A model generated the notes under the pieces. The model was not told where the DNA came from, ran no database searches, and worked only from the letters and a program-made list of their open reading frames with translations. 64,000 nucleotides of DNA from positions 2,108,001-2,172,000 of the forward strand of contig NZ_SGWX01000001.1 of the NCBI RefSeq assembly GCF_004216535.1, written 5' to 3'. The DNA comes from Xylanimonas ulmi. Lineage in GTDB: Bacteria > Actinomycetota > Actinomycetes > Actinomycetales > Cellulomonadaceae. The translations under genes and the position numbers were made by a program. The stretch's first letter is position 1, and every line of letters starts with the position of its first letter. Positions 47,421 through 56,021 of this stretch are shown here, one piece after another.

Positions 47421-48041
47421 CTACCGCGGCGCCGACGGCGCCGGGCTCGGCGCCCGTTGCGGCCCGAAGTGCAGCGGCGAGGCGGCGAACGCCAGGCACG
47501 CGAGCAGCGCGAGCGCCGTCGCAAGCGCACACGCCCGCGTCACGACACCGCGGGTGCGCGGACCGAGTCGGCGGCGCAGCGCCGCGAGCAGGACGAGCCC
47601 CACGAGCGCGCCCGCGGCGTTGACGATGACGTCGGTGACGTCCGCCTTGCCGAGCGCCAGCGCGAACTGGACCACTTCGAGCGTCAGGCTCGCCGCGGCC
47701 GCCGCCGCGACCACGCGACGGCGCCGCCACGCGGGCGCCAGCAGGCCCAGGTACAGCCCGAACGGGACGAACAGCAGCAGGTTCCCGGCCACCTCGACGC
47801 CGGTGTTGGCCCGCGCCCCGAGGCCCGACCCGAACGGGACCACCTTGAGCTTGCGCACCGCGCCCTCGGCCAGGTGCGGGACCTCCAGCTTCCACAGCAC
47901 GACCCACACGAGCAGCGCGAGGTAGACGACGAACAGCGCGACCACGGCAGCGTGGGCCCCGCGCCGCGGTCCGGGCTCTCGGCGCCCCGTCCCGCCGCAC
48001 GCCACCTCGCGCGCCACCTCGACCCTCTCGGCCGCCGTCAC
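47421..48041 (-). CDS. VanZ-family membrane protein
   Basis: The product has 206 residues with about five membrane helices. The VanZ pattern is visible: LKVVPFGSGLGARANTGVEVAG (N-x-x-P-F), GNLLLFVPFGLYLGLL, SLTLEVVQFALALGKADVTD (the E-x-x-Q ... R/K-x-x-D motif) and VIVNAAGALVGLVLL. VanZ-like proteins are linked with envelope stress or glycopeptide tolerance, but most members have no proven role. It is convergent with efeB. Confidence 0.88.
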   Translation of the reverse strand: MTAAERVEVAREVACGGTGRREPGPRRGAHAAVVALFVVYLALLVWVVLWKLEVPHLAEGAVRKLKVVPFGSGLGARANTGVEVAGNLLLFVPFGLYLGLLAPAWRRRRVVAAAAAASLTLEVVQFALALGKADVTDVIVNAAGALVGLVLLAALRRRLGPRTRGVVTRACALATALALLACLAFAASPLHFGPQRAPSPAPSAPR

Positions 48042-48057
48042 CGCCAGCAGATCGCCA

Positions 48058-48525
48058 TCAGCCGACCGATGCGCGCACGACGACCTCGCCGGCCTCGACG
48101 CGCAGGTCGGTGACGTCGAGGCCCGGCAGCCGCGCAGCGGTCAGCGCCTCGACGTCGACGACGACGCTCGCGTCGGGGCGCACGTCGATCGCCTCGCGCG
48201 GCAGCCCCTGGGCCGCCAGGCGGGCCTCGATCGGACCGGCGAGCAGGCCCAAGAGCTTGCCGACCGGCAGCCCGGCGGCGTTGACCTCCACCCCCAGCGT
48301 GGCGCGGCCGCCGGCGAAGCCGAGCACGCGCAGGTCGGCGCGCACGACCGGCGCGAGGCGGGCCGCGAGCTTGAGCGGCCCGGGCAGATTGTCGATCCGG
48401 CGCAGGTCAGCGGTGACGCGCACCGTGTCGCCGTCGGCCGCGACCGACGTGATGGCGGCGGGCAGCCCGGTGCCGCCGATGGCGGCGAGCCCGAGCGCCT
48501 CGGCGGGGGTGAGTCGGATGAGCAC
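48058..48525 (-). CDS. Conserved hypothetical protein, LmeA/DUF2993-like, 155 aa
   Basis: It starts GTG 48,525. The product is alternating helix and strand: LKLAARLAPVVRADLRVLGF, GRATLGVEVNAAGLPVGKLL, AIDVRPDASVVVDVEALTAA, LDVTDLRVEAGEVVVRASVG. The paired strands and amphipathic helices resemble lipid-binding LmeA/DUF2993 domains, but no signal peptide is seen. The family link is weak. It lies between VanZ and lpdA on the same strand. Confidence 0.68.
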   Translation of the reverse strand: MLIRLTPAEALGLAAIGGTGLPAAITSVAADGDTVRVTADLRRIDNLPGPLKLAARLAPVVRADLRVLGFAGGRATLGVEVNAAGLPVGKLLGLLAGPIEARLAAQGLPREAIDVRPDASVVVDVEALTAARLPGLDVTDLRVEAGEVVVRASVG

Positions 48526-48548
48526 CGTCCGAGCCTACTGGCGTCGGC

Positions 48549-49982
48549 TCACAGGCCCGGGCTCACCTGCCCGTGCAGCACGCGGGCGCCCTCGGCGATC
48601 GACCCCGACAGCGACGGATAGATGGTGAACGCGCTCGCGACGTCGTCGACGGTCAGGCGGTGCGCGACGGCGAGCGTGATGGGGAAGATGAGCTCGCTCG
48701 CGCGCGGGGAGACCACGACGCCGCCCAGCACGACGCCCGCCTCGGGGTGGGCGAACAGCTTGACGAACCCGTCGCGCATGCCGAGCATCTTGGCGCGCGG
48801 GTTGCGCGCGAGCGGCAGCGTCGAGGCCACGAAACGCACCCCGCCCTCGCGCAGCTGCCGCTCGCTGTAGCCAACGGTCGCGATCTCGGGCGAGGTGAAG
48901 ATGTTGGCGGCGACGTCGCCCAGGCGCAGCGGCTGGACGGCGTCGCCCAGCGCGTGGGCCATCGCGATGCGCCCCTGCTGGGCGGCGACCGAGGCCAGCG
49001 GCAGCACACCCGTGCAGTCGCCCGCGGCGTAGACGCCGCGCGCCGTGGTGCGCGAGACCTTGTCGACGACGACATGCCCGCTGGGGCTCAGCGCGACGCC
49101 CGCCTCCTCGAGCCCGAGGCCCGCCGTCGCGGGCACGGCGCCGACCGCGAGCAGCACGTGCGACCCCTCGACCACGCGGCCGTCGGCGAGCGTGACGACG
49201 ACGCCGTCGGCGGTGCGCTCGGCGCCCGCCGCGCGCGAGCGCGACATGACCTGCATGCCCCGGCCGCGGAAGACGCCCTCCAGCAGTGCGGCGGCGTCCT
49301 CGTCCTCGCCTGGCAGCACCCGCTCACGCGAGGAGACCAGGACGACGTCGCAGCCCAGCGCGTGGTAGGCGCCGGCGAACTCGGCGCCCGTGACGCCCGA
49401 GCCGACGACGATGAGCCTGCGCGGCAGCGCGTCGAGGCGGTACAGCTGCGTCCAGGTCAGGATGCGCTCGCCGTCGGGCACGGCCGTAGGCAGCGTGCGC
49501 GGCGTCGCGCCGACCGCGACGAGCACCGTGTCGGCGTCCAGCACGGTCTCGCCGCCCTCGGCGGCGCGCACCACGACGCGTCCTGGCCCGTCAAGGCGCC
49601 CGTCGCCCGTCACGATCCGTGCGCCCTCGCGCTCGAGCCGCGCGCGGATGTCGGCCGACTGCGCGGCCGCGAGCGCCAGGACCCGGGCGTTGACCGCGGC
49701 CAGGTCGACGTCGGTGCGCCCGGCCTCGCGCACACCCAGCTCGGGCGCCGCCTCGGACCCGGTGAGCCACTCCGCCGTGGCGATGAGCGTCTTGGACGGC
49801 ACGACGTCGGTGAGCACCGCGGCGCCGCCCAGGCCGTGACGCTCGACCACCGTGACCTGCGCTCCGAGCCGGCGCGCCACGAGGGCCGCCTCGTAGCCGC
49901 CAGGCCCGCCGCCGAGGATCACCACACGGTGGCCGTCGCGGACTGTGGGATCGGTCGTCTCGTCAGCGCTCACGGCCGACAT
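48549..49982 (-). CDS. lpdA: NAD(P)H-quinone dehydrogenase (LpdA-type flavoprotein)
   Basis: The product has 477 residues from ATG 49,982 (a GTG at 49,973 is also possible). FAD motif VVILGGGPGGYEAALVARRL, NAD motif RLIVVGSGVTGAEFAGAYHA and GVYAAGDCTG are typical of the disulfide reductase family. The redox-active CxxxxC is absent: the site reads GLGGAAVLTDVVPSKTLI, as in M. tuberculosis LpdA (Rv3303c), a quinone reductase without disulfide activity. The dimerisation domain is complete. It is divergent from the purine nucleoside phosphorylase gene, as near Rv3303c, where purine salvage genes also cluster. Confidence 0.9.
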   Translation of the reverse strand: MSAVSADETTDPTVRDGHRVVILGGGPGGYEAALVARRLGAQVTVVERHGLGGAAVLTDVVPSKTLIATAEWLTGSEAAPELGVREAGRTDVDLAAVNARVLALAAAQSADIRARLEREGARIVTGDGRLDGPGRVVVRAAEGGETVLDADTVLVAVGATPRTLPTAVPDGERILTWTQLYRLDALPRRLIVVGSGVTGAEFAGAYHALGCDVVLVSSRERVLPGEDEDAAALLEGVFRGRGMQVMSRSRAAGAERTADGVVVTLADGRVVEGSHVLLAVGAVPATAGLGLEEAGVALSPSGHVVVDKVSRTTARGVYAAGDCTGVLPLASVAAQQGRIAMAHALGDAVQPLRLGDVAANIFTSPEIATVGYSERQLREGGVRFVASTLPLARNPRAKMLGMRDGFVKLFAHPEAGVVLGGVVVSPRASELIFPITLAVAHRLTVDDVASAFTIYPSLSGSIAEGARVLHGQVSPGL

Positions 49983-50011
49983 TGTCGCAGTCGGGAGGCT
50001 AGCCTCGGACC

Positions 50012-50863
50012 ATGACCAGCAACGCCGCCTCCGTGCCCGACCTCGACGACCCGGCGACCGACCCGCTCGACGTCGCCCGCGCCGCCGCGGACCACATCGC
50101 CGAGGTCTCGGGTGTCGAGGGACACGACATCGCCCTGGTGCTCGGCTCCGGCTGGGGCGGCGCCGCGGAGCTGCTCGGCGACGTCGTCGCGCAGATTCCG
50201 TCGCACGAGATCCCGGGGTTCGCCAAGCCCTCGGTCGCGGGGCACCTGGGCACCACGCGCTCGATCCGGATCGAGCGCGCCGACGGCTCGACGCGGCACG
50301 TGCTGGTGCTCGGCTCACGCACCCACCTGTACGAGGGCCGCGGCGTGCGCCGTGTCGCGCACGGCGTGCGCACGGCCGCCGCGACGGGCGCGACCACCGT
50401 GGTGCTGACCAACGGCTGCGGCGGCCTGCACATCTCGTGGCGCCCGGGCCAGGTCGTGCTGCTCAAGGACCACCTCAACCTCACCGGCGCCTCACCGCTT
50501 GAGGGCGCGACGTTCGTGGACCTGACCGACCTGTACACCCCGCGCCTGCGCGAGCTCGCGCACCAGGTCGACCCGACGCTGCCCGAGGGCGTCTACGCCC
50601 AGTTCCGCGGGCCGCAGTACGAGACGCCGGCCGAGGTGCGTATGGCGGGGCTGGCGGGCGCGGACCTGGTCGGCATGTCGACGACCCTGGAGGCGATCGC
50701 GGCGCGGCACTGCGGCCTCGACGTGCTGGGGATGTCGCTCGTGACCAACCTCGCGGCCGGGGTGAGCCCGACGCCGCTGTCGCACGCCGAGGTGCTCGAG
50801 GCCGGCGCCAAGGCGGGCCCGGTCATCAGCGACCTGCTCGCGCGGGTGGTCAAGCTCATCTGA
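50012..50863 (+). CDS. punA: Purine nucleoside phosphorylase, trimeric type
   Basis: The product has 283 residues. Motifs: ALVLGSGWGG (phosphate-binding Ser), VLGSRTHLYEGRGVRRVAHG, VVLTNGCGGLHISWRPGQVV, YAQFRGPQYETPAEVRM (active-site EMxxx-like region with the conserved Tyr and Glu) and GMSLVTNLAAGVSPTPLSH (purine-binding Asn). It splits inosine, guanosine and deoxy forms to base and (deoxy)ribose-1-phosphate. The mutase gene follows 46 bp later on the same strand, which then makes the 5-phosphate. Confidence 0.95.
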   Translation: MTSNAASVPDLDDPATDPLDVARAAADHIAEVSGVEGHDIALVLGSGWGGAAELLGDVVAQIPSHEIPGFAKPSVAGHLGTTRSIRIERADGSTRHVLVLGSRTHLYEGRGVRRVAHGVRTAAATGATTVVLTNGCGGLHISWRPGQVVLLKDHLNLTGASPLEGATFVDLTDLYTPRLRELAHQVDPTLPEGVYAQFRGPQYETPAEVRMAGLAGADLVGMSTTLEAIAARHCGLDVLGMSLVTNLAAGVSPTPLSHAEVLEAGAKAGPVISDLLARVVKLI

Positions 50864-50909
50864 TCCGCCGCGCGGACGTCTCGCCCCACCCCAGCCCCAG
50901 GAGACTGTT

Positions 50910-52706
50910 GTGACCGACCTGATCGACGGCTCGCTGCCGTCTGTGCTCGCCGCTGCGGCCGCGTGGGAGCGCGACGACGTCGACGAGGCCGACAAGGCCG
51001 AGCTGCGCGCGCTCGTGGCGCGCGCCGAGGGCGGCACGCCGGGCGCCGTGCAAGCGCAGGCCGAGCTGCGCGACCGGTTCGCCGCGACGCTGCAGTTCGG
51101 CACCGCGGGGCTGCGTGGGGCCATGGCGGCCGGGCCCAACCGCATGAACCGCGCCGTGGTGATCGGCGCGGCCGCCGGCCTCGGCGCGTTCCTGCGCGAC
51201 GCGCTGGGCGACGCGGCTCCCCGTGTCGTGGTCGGCTTCGACGCGCGGCGCCGCTCGGCCGACTTCGCCCGCGACACCGCCGCGGTGATGACCGCGCAGG
51301 GCGTCGAGGTGCTGCTGCTGCCGGCGCCGCTGCCCACGCCCGTGCTGTCGTTCGCGGTGCGGCGCCTGAGCGCCGACGCCGGTGTCATGGTCACCGCGTC
51401 GCACAACCCCGCGGCCGACAACGGGTACAAGGTCTACCTGGGCGGGCGCGTCGTGACCGACTCGGGGCAGGGCGCCCAGATCGTCCCGCCGTACGACGCC
51501 CAGATCGCCGAGCGCATCGCGGCCGTCGGACCCGCCGCCGCGGTGCCGCGCGCCGCCTCCGGCTGGACGACGCTCGACGCCGAGATCGTCGACGAGTACG
51601 TCGCCGCCGTCGTCGCCCTCGGTGACGGGGTCCAGCGCGACCTGCGGATCGTGACGACGTCGCTGCACGGCGTGGGCGGGCAGGTTCTGGCCCGCGTGCT
51701 CGCCGAGGCGGGATTCACCGACGTGGCGCCCGTCGAGGAGCAGGCCCACCCCGACCCCGACTTCCCCACCGTGGTGTTCCCCAACCCGGAGGAGAAGGGC
51801 GCGATCGACATGGCGATCGCCGTCGCGCAGGACGCGGACGCGGACCTCGTCATCGCCAACGACCCCGACGCCGACCGGTGCGCGGTCGCGGTGCGCGACC
51901 GGCGCATGGGCACTTACCAGGGCGCCGAGACCGCCTCGTCGCAGGGGTGGCGCATGCTGCACGGCGACGAGGTGGGCGCGCTGCTGGGCGACGACGTCGC
52001 GGCGCGGCTCGCGGCGGCCCCCGCGGCCGGCGGGCCTGCGGGCGGCGAGGGTGACCGGCCCGTGCTCGCCAACTCCGTCGTGTCCTCGCGTCTGCTGGCG
52101 GCGATCGCGACGCGGCACGGGCTCGCGCACGCCACGACGCTCACGGGCTTCAAGTGGATCGCGCGCACCCCGGGCCTCGTGTTCGGGTACGAGGAGGCGC
52201 TGGGCTACTGCGTCGACCCCGAGCGGGTGCGCGACAAGGACGGCATCTCGGCCGCGCTGCTGATCGCGCAGCTCGCCAACCGGCTCAAGGCCGCCGGGCG
52301 CGGGCTCGTGGACCGGCTCGACGACCTCGCGCGCGAGCACGGCCTGTACCTGACCGACCAGCTCTCGGTGCGCTTCGAGGACCTGTCCGGCATTCCCGGG
52401 ACCATGGCTCGGTTGCGCTCCCAGCCCCCGGCCGCGCTCGCGGGCTCGGCGGTCGTCGACGTGCTCGACCTGGCGCAGGGCGCCGACGGCCTGCCCCCGA
52501 CCGACGGCGTGCGACTGCTGACCCAGGACGGCACCCGCGTCATCGTGCGCCCCTCGGGCACCGAGCCCAAGGTCAAGTGCTACCTCGAGGTCGTGCGCGA
52601 CGTCGCGGCCGACGCCTCGTCCGAGGACGTCGGCCAGGCGCGCGCACAGGCGCGGGCCACGCTCGCGACGCTCAAGCACGACGTCGCCGCCGCGCTCGGC
52701 CTGTAG
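50910..52706 (+). CDS. pmmB: Phosphopentomutase/phosphomannomutase-type enzyme
   Basis: The product has 598 residues, length of the PGM2-like group. FGTAGLRGAMAAGPNRMN at the start, VMVTASHNPAADNGYKVY (phosphoserine about residue 164), NDPDADRCAVAVRD (metal loop), GFKWIARTPGLVFGYEEALG (sugar-binding) and RPSGTEPKVKCYLEV (phosphate-binding). In this context it should convert (deoxy)ribose-1-phosphate to the 5-phosphate, feeding DeoC. A phosphoglucomutase or phosphomannomutase activity is possible by sequence. GAGACTGTTGTG is a weak ribosome site. Confidence 0.9.
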   Translation: MTDLIDGSLPSVLAAAAAWERDDVDEADKAELRALVARAEGGTPGAVQAQAELRDRFAATLQFGTAGLRGAMAAGPNRMNRAVVIGAAAGLGAFLRDALGDAAPRVVVGFDARRRSADFARDTAAVMTAQGVEVLLLPAPLPTPVLSFAVRRLSADAGVMVTASHNPAADNGYKVYLGGRVVTDSGQGAQIVPPYDAQIAERIAAVGPAAAVPRAASGWTTLDAEIVDEYVAAVVALGDGVQRDLRIVTTSLHGVGGQVLARVLAEAGFTDVAPVEEQAHPDPDFPTVVFPNPEEKGAIDMAIAVAQDADADLVIANDPDADRCAVAVRDRRMGTYQGAETASSQGWRMLHGDEVGALLGDDVAARLAAAPAAGGPAGGEGDRPVLANSVVSSRLLAAIATRHGLAHATTLTGFKWIARTPGLVFGYEEALGYCVDPERVRDKDGISAALLIAQLANRLKAAGRGLVDRLDDLAREHGLYLTDQLSVRFEDLSGIPGTMARLRSQPPAALAGSAVVDVLDLAQGADGLPPTDGVRLLTQDGTRVIVRPSGTEPKVKCYLEVVRDVAADASSEDVGQARAQARATLATLKHDVAAALGL

Positions 52707-52748
52707 CCGAGGGCGGGGCCAGCACGCCCGCCAGGGCTCGTCACGCGA

Positions 52749-52777
52749 CGGCTCGGGCCGAGCCTCGGCCCGAGCCG
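52749..52777. terminator. Bidirectional terminator between pmmB and deoC
   Basis: CGGCTCGGGCCGAG and CTCGGCCCGAGCCG are perfect 14-base complements separated by one C. It lies 43 bp after pmmB and 26 bp from the deoC stop. The convergent position suits a two-way terminator. Confidence 0.8.
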
Positions 52778-52802
52778 GTTCGCTCAGTATTCCGAGGGCG
52801 CC

Positions 52803-53516
52803 TCAGTAGTCCGAGGACGGCGCCGCGGGCGTCTGGCCCGCGAGCTCGGCGAGCACCGCGGCGGCGCCCGACATGCCCAGCCGGGTCGCGCCCGCCTCGA
52901 TCGCGCCGAGTGCGTCCGCCAGCGTACGGACGCCGCCCGACGCCTTGACGCCCAGACGCCCGCCCACCGTCTGCGCCATGAGCGAGACCGCGTGGACGCT
53001 CGCGCCGCCCGCCGGGTGGAAGCCCGTGGAGGTCTTGACGTAGTCGGCGCCCGCCGACTCGGCCGCGCGGCACACCGCGACGATCTCGTCGTCGTCGAGC
53101 AACGCGGACTCGATGATCACCTTGAGCAGGCGGTCGCCCGGCACGGCCGCGCGCACGGCGGCGATGTCGGCCTCGACGGCCTCGAAGTCGGCGGCCTTCG
53201 CGGCGCCCACGTCGATGACCATGTCGACCTCGTCGGCGCCGTCGGCGACCGACTGGGCGGCCTCGGCGGCCTTGACCGACGAGACATGCTTGCCCGACGG
53301 GAAGCCGCACACGGTGGCGACCTTGAGCCGTCCGGCCGCGGTCTGGTGCGCGAGCGCGACGAACGTCGGCGACACACACACCGAGAAGACGCCCAGGGCG
53401 GCGCCCTCCTCGACGAGCGCGACGACGTCGGCGTCGGTCGCCTCGGGCTTGAGCAGGGTGTGGTCGATGAACGACGCCAGCTCGGCGGGGGTGGTCGGCA
53501 CGGTGGCGGTGGTCAC
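52803..53516 (-). CDS. deoC: Deoxyribose-phosphate aldolase
   Basis: The product has 237 residues from a GTG. TIM-barrel class I aldolase: [58 protein letters not shown] and [16 protein letters not shown] with the Schiff-base lysine; [14 protein letters not shown] carries the second lysine. It splits deoxyribose-5-phosphate to acetaldehyde and glyceraldehyde-3-phosphate. The start overlaps the add stop by 4 bp, giving a two-gene operon add-deoC. Confidence 0.97.
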   Translation of the reverse strand: MTTATVPTTPAELASFIDHTLLKPEATDADVVALVEEGAALGVFSVCVSPTFVALAHQTAAGRLKVATVCGFPSGKHVSSVKAAEAAQSVADGADEVDMVIDVGAAKAADFEAVEADIAAVRAAVPGDRLLKVIIESALLDDDEIVAVCRAAESAGADYVKTSTGFHPAGGASVHAVSLMAQTVGGRLGVKASGGVRTLADALGAIEAGATRLGMSGAAAVLAELAGQTPAAPSSDY

Positions 53517-54637
53517 AGCAGGGCTCCCTCGATCTTCTGGTATCCGGGCACGATCGTCTGCTCGATGAGCGCGCGGCGCTCGTCGTGGTGCATGAACGCG
53601 CCCCAGGCGGCGGCGATGGTCACGTCCGCCAGGTCGTCGATGGTCCAGCCCGCCTCGGCCACGAGCAGCCGCATCTCATGCGACATGGACGTGCGCGACA
53701 TGAGGCGGTTGTCGGTGTTGAGCGTGACCGCGAAGTCGAGCTCCTTCAGGCGCGTGATTGGGTGGTCCGCGACCGAGGTGGCCGACGTCGCCGAGGTCTG
53801 CAGGTTGGACACCGGGCACACCTCCAGCGGGATCTGGTGGTCGCGCACCCAGTGGGCCAGCGAGCCGAGCGTCGCCAGCGGCGATCCGTCCTCGTCGCGG
53901 CCGAACTCGATGTCCTCGACGATCCGCACACCATGGCCGATGCGGTCGGCCTGGCCCACGTGCACCGCCTGCGCGATCGAGTCCACACCGGCGGCCTCGC
54001 CCGCGTGGATGGTCACCGGGAAGTCGTGCTCGGCCAGGTAACGCCAGATCTGCGCGTGTCGGTCAGGCGGGAAGCCGTCCTCGGCGCCGGCGATGTCGAA
54101 CCCGACCACGCCGCGGTCGCGGTAGGCGACGGCGAGCTCGGCGATCTCCTGCCAGCGGTCGGCGTGGCGCATCGCCGTGACGAGCTGGCCCACGCGGATG
54201 ACGCGGCCCTCGGCGGCGGCCTGCGCGACGCCCTCGTCGATGCCCGCCTGCACGGCCTCGACCGTCGCCTCCAGGCTCAGGCCCCGGGCCAGGTGCTGCT
54301 CGGGCGCCCAGCGCTGCTCGGCGTAGACGACGCCGTCAGCCGCCAGGTCGAGCACGGCCTCCTTGGCGACGCGCGCAAGCGCGTCGGCCGTCTGCATGAC
54401 GGCGATCGTGTGGTCGAAGGTCTCGAGGTAGCGCACCAGCGAGCCCGAGTCGGCCGCCTGCTGGAACCAGTCGCCCAGGCCCTCGGCGTCGTCGACGGGC
54501 AGCCGGTGCCCGACGGCGTCGGCCAGTTCGAGCACGGTCTGCGGGCGCAGCCCGCCGTCGAGGTGGTCGTGCAGCAGCACCTTGGGGAGCGCGGCGATGA
54601 GTTCGGGGCTCAGGCCGTGGATGCGGTCGTCCGTCAT
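53513..54637 (-). CDS. add: Adenosine deaminase
   Basis: The product has 374 residues. Zinc ligands: [14 protein letters not shown] (HxH), [18 protein letters not shown] (His and the catalytic Glu region), [13 protein letters not shown], and [15 protein letters not shown] (Asp ligand). Also [15 protein letters not shown] and [13 protein letters not shown]. It deaminates (deoxy)adenosine to inosine, which the phosphorylase at 50 kb then splits. Together with deoC it forms an operon. Confidence 0.96.
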   Translation of the reverse strand: MTDDRIHGLSPELIAALPKVLLHDHLDGGLRPQTVLELADAVGHRLPVDDAEGLGDWFQQAADSGSLVRYLETFDHTIAVMQTADALARVAKEAVLDLAADGVVYAEQRWAPEQHLARGLSLEATVEAVQAGIDEGVAQAAAEGRVIRVGQLVTAMRHADRWQEIAELAVAYRDRGVVGFDIAGAEDGFPPDRHAQIWRYLAEHDFPVTIHAGEAAGVDSIAQAVHVGQADRIGHGVRIVEDIEFGRDEDGSPLATLGSLAHWVRDHQIPLEVCPVSNLQTSATSATSVADHPITRLKELDFAVTLNTDNRLMSRTSMSHEMRLLVAEAGWTIDDLADVTIAAAWGAFMHHDERRALIEQTIVPGYQKIEGALL

Positions 54638-54722
54638 GCGCTCAACCTAACCGCCGCGGGGCGCGCGGGCGCACTCAGCGTCCGCGCGCAGCCCGCGCGC
54701 CGCGCGCGGCGCGACGCGGCCC

Positions 54723-55064
54723 TCAGTCCGCGTCGTCCTCGGGCGCCTCGGGGCCGGTCGGCTCGGCCACGTAGGCATCCTCGTCGTCCAGACCGCGCAC
54801 CTCGACGGCCTGGTCGACGACGTCGGCCTCGTCGGCGGCGCCGGCGAGGTCGGGCCGAGGGTTGTCAGGCTGGTACTCCTCAGGCGAGGCCAGGCTCGGG
54901 CCGGGGCCCGCGAGGGCCTCCTCCAGCAGGCTCGCGGCCCCGGCGCGGCTCGGAGCGTCGTCGGGGTCGAGCGCGCCGTCGCCCTCGCGCAGGTCAGGAT
55001 CGTGCAGGTCAGGCGCGGCGAGGCCGGTGTCACGCCAGGCGTCGCGGCCGGGCTGGGTGCTCAT
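54723..55064 (-). CDS. Acidic hypothetical protein, 113 aa
   Basis: It starts MSTQPGRDAWRDTGLAAPDL with GAGGAGG-type bases upstream of the ATG. The product is strongly acidic and low in complexity: DPDLREGDGALDPDDAPSRA, SLASPEEYQPDNPRPDLAGA, then AEPTGPEAPEDDAD. It is probably disordered. Short acidic proteins of this kind are widespread in Actinobacteria and lack known functions. It separates the add operon from deoA-cdd. Confidence 0.65.
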   Translation of the reverse strand: MSTQPGRDAWRDTGLAAPDLHDPDLREGDGALDPDDAPSRAGAASLLEEALAGPGPSLASPEEYQPDNPRPDLAGAADEADVVDQAVEVRGLDDEDAYVAEPTGPEAPEDDAD

Positions 55065-55169
55065 GCGGGTTCCTCCTCGACGTGCGGTCGGTCACGCTGC
55101 GTCCATCGTCCCGCCGGGGCCGGGCGCCCGCAGCGCGGGCCGCGGGCCGGTGGCGGTCGTTGACCGGCG

Positions 55170-56000
55170 TCAGCGGGGAAGCAGTGCCCACACCACGTGC
55201 GGCCAGGCGCCCAGGGCCGCGGTCAGCGCGCCGCGCTCACGCGCCTGCTCGGGCGCCAGCAGCGCTGACGTCGGCACGGTGTGCGCCGTGGCCGACGACG
55301 GCTCGTACAGACGCACCACCCCGCCCGCCTCGTCGCGCGCGTCGACCAACAGCACCACATGCCGCGGCGCCGCCGTCTGCCACCCGCCGCCCAGGTCCCC
55401 TCCGCTGAACAGCGGGACGGGCACGCCCGACGCCGCCGCGGCGACCGCGGCGGCGAGCACCGCCGCGCCGCGCTCGCCCGCGCCCACGACCCGGTGCGTG
55501 TAGCGCACCCCGGCGAACCGCGCGACGGCGGCCGCGGCCCACGGCGCGGTGCCGTACCGACGCGGCCACGGCGGCAGCTCGCGGGCGCAGGCGCGGTGCG
55601 CGCGCCGCTGGAGCGCGGCGAACTGCCGCTGCGGGTCGCGCGCCACGCGCAGCGCCAGCCGCGGATCGCCCGCCATCGCCAGCGCCGTGAGCACCGCCGC
55701 GCCGCACGTCGTCTCGTCGATCTGCCGGGCGGGCGCAGTGGGGACGCGCTCGGCGCCGCGCGCGAGGAACGGCAGCGACACGCGTGTGGGGTACCCGACG
55801 CGGCCGCTCGGCCCGGTGCGGCCGAGCGGGTCGAGCACCGAGCGGCGCGAGGCGTCACTGAGCTCGGCGAGCGCGGCGGCGACGTCGTCGGGCACATGCG
55901 GCACGGCGCCGGGCCACGTCGCGCCCGGCGGCGCGGGCGCCGGGCCCGAGAACAGGCTCAGCCGGGCCAACAGGTCGCTCAGCCGCGCCTGCGCGCCCAT
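55170..56000 (-). CDS. Possible C39-like cysteine peptidase protein, 276 aa
   Basis: The product has 276 residues from ATG 56,000. A papain-like site is suggested by RQIDETTCGAAVLTALAMAG (Q and C of the oxyanion hole and nucleophile) and, about 120 residues later, APRHVVLLVDARDEAGGVVR (His) with VRLYEPSSATAHTV (Asp/Pro of the third position is replaced by E-P). Peptidase C39 domains show exactly this Q-x5-C ... H pattern. No signal peptide is evident. I do not know a named family. It lies immediately downstream of deoA (22 bp) on the same strand. Confidence 0.68.
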   Translation of the reverse strand: MGAQARLSDLLARLSLFSGPAPAPPGATWPGAVPHVPDDVAAALAELSDASRRSVLDPLGRTGPSGRVGYPTRVSLPFLARGAERVPTAPARQIDETTCGAAVLTALAMAGDPRLALRVARDPQRQFAALQRRAHRACARELPPWPRRYGTAPWAAAAVARFAGVRYTHRVVGAGERGAAVLAAAVAAAASGVPVPLFSGGDLGGGWQTAAPRHVVLLVDARDEAGGVVRLYEPSSATAHTVPTSALLAPEQARERGALTAALGAWPHVVWALLPR

Positions 56001-56021
56001 GACGGGCCGCGAACCCCGGCC

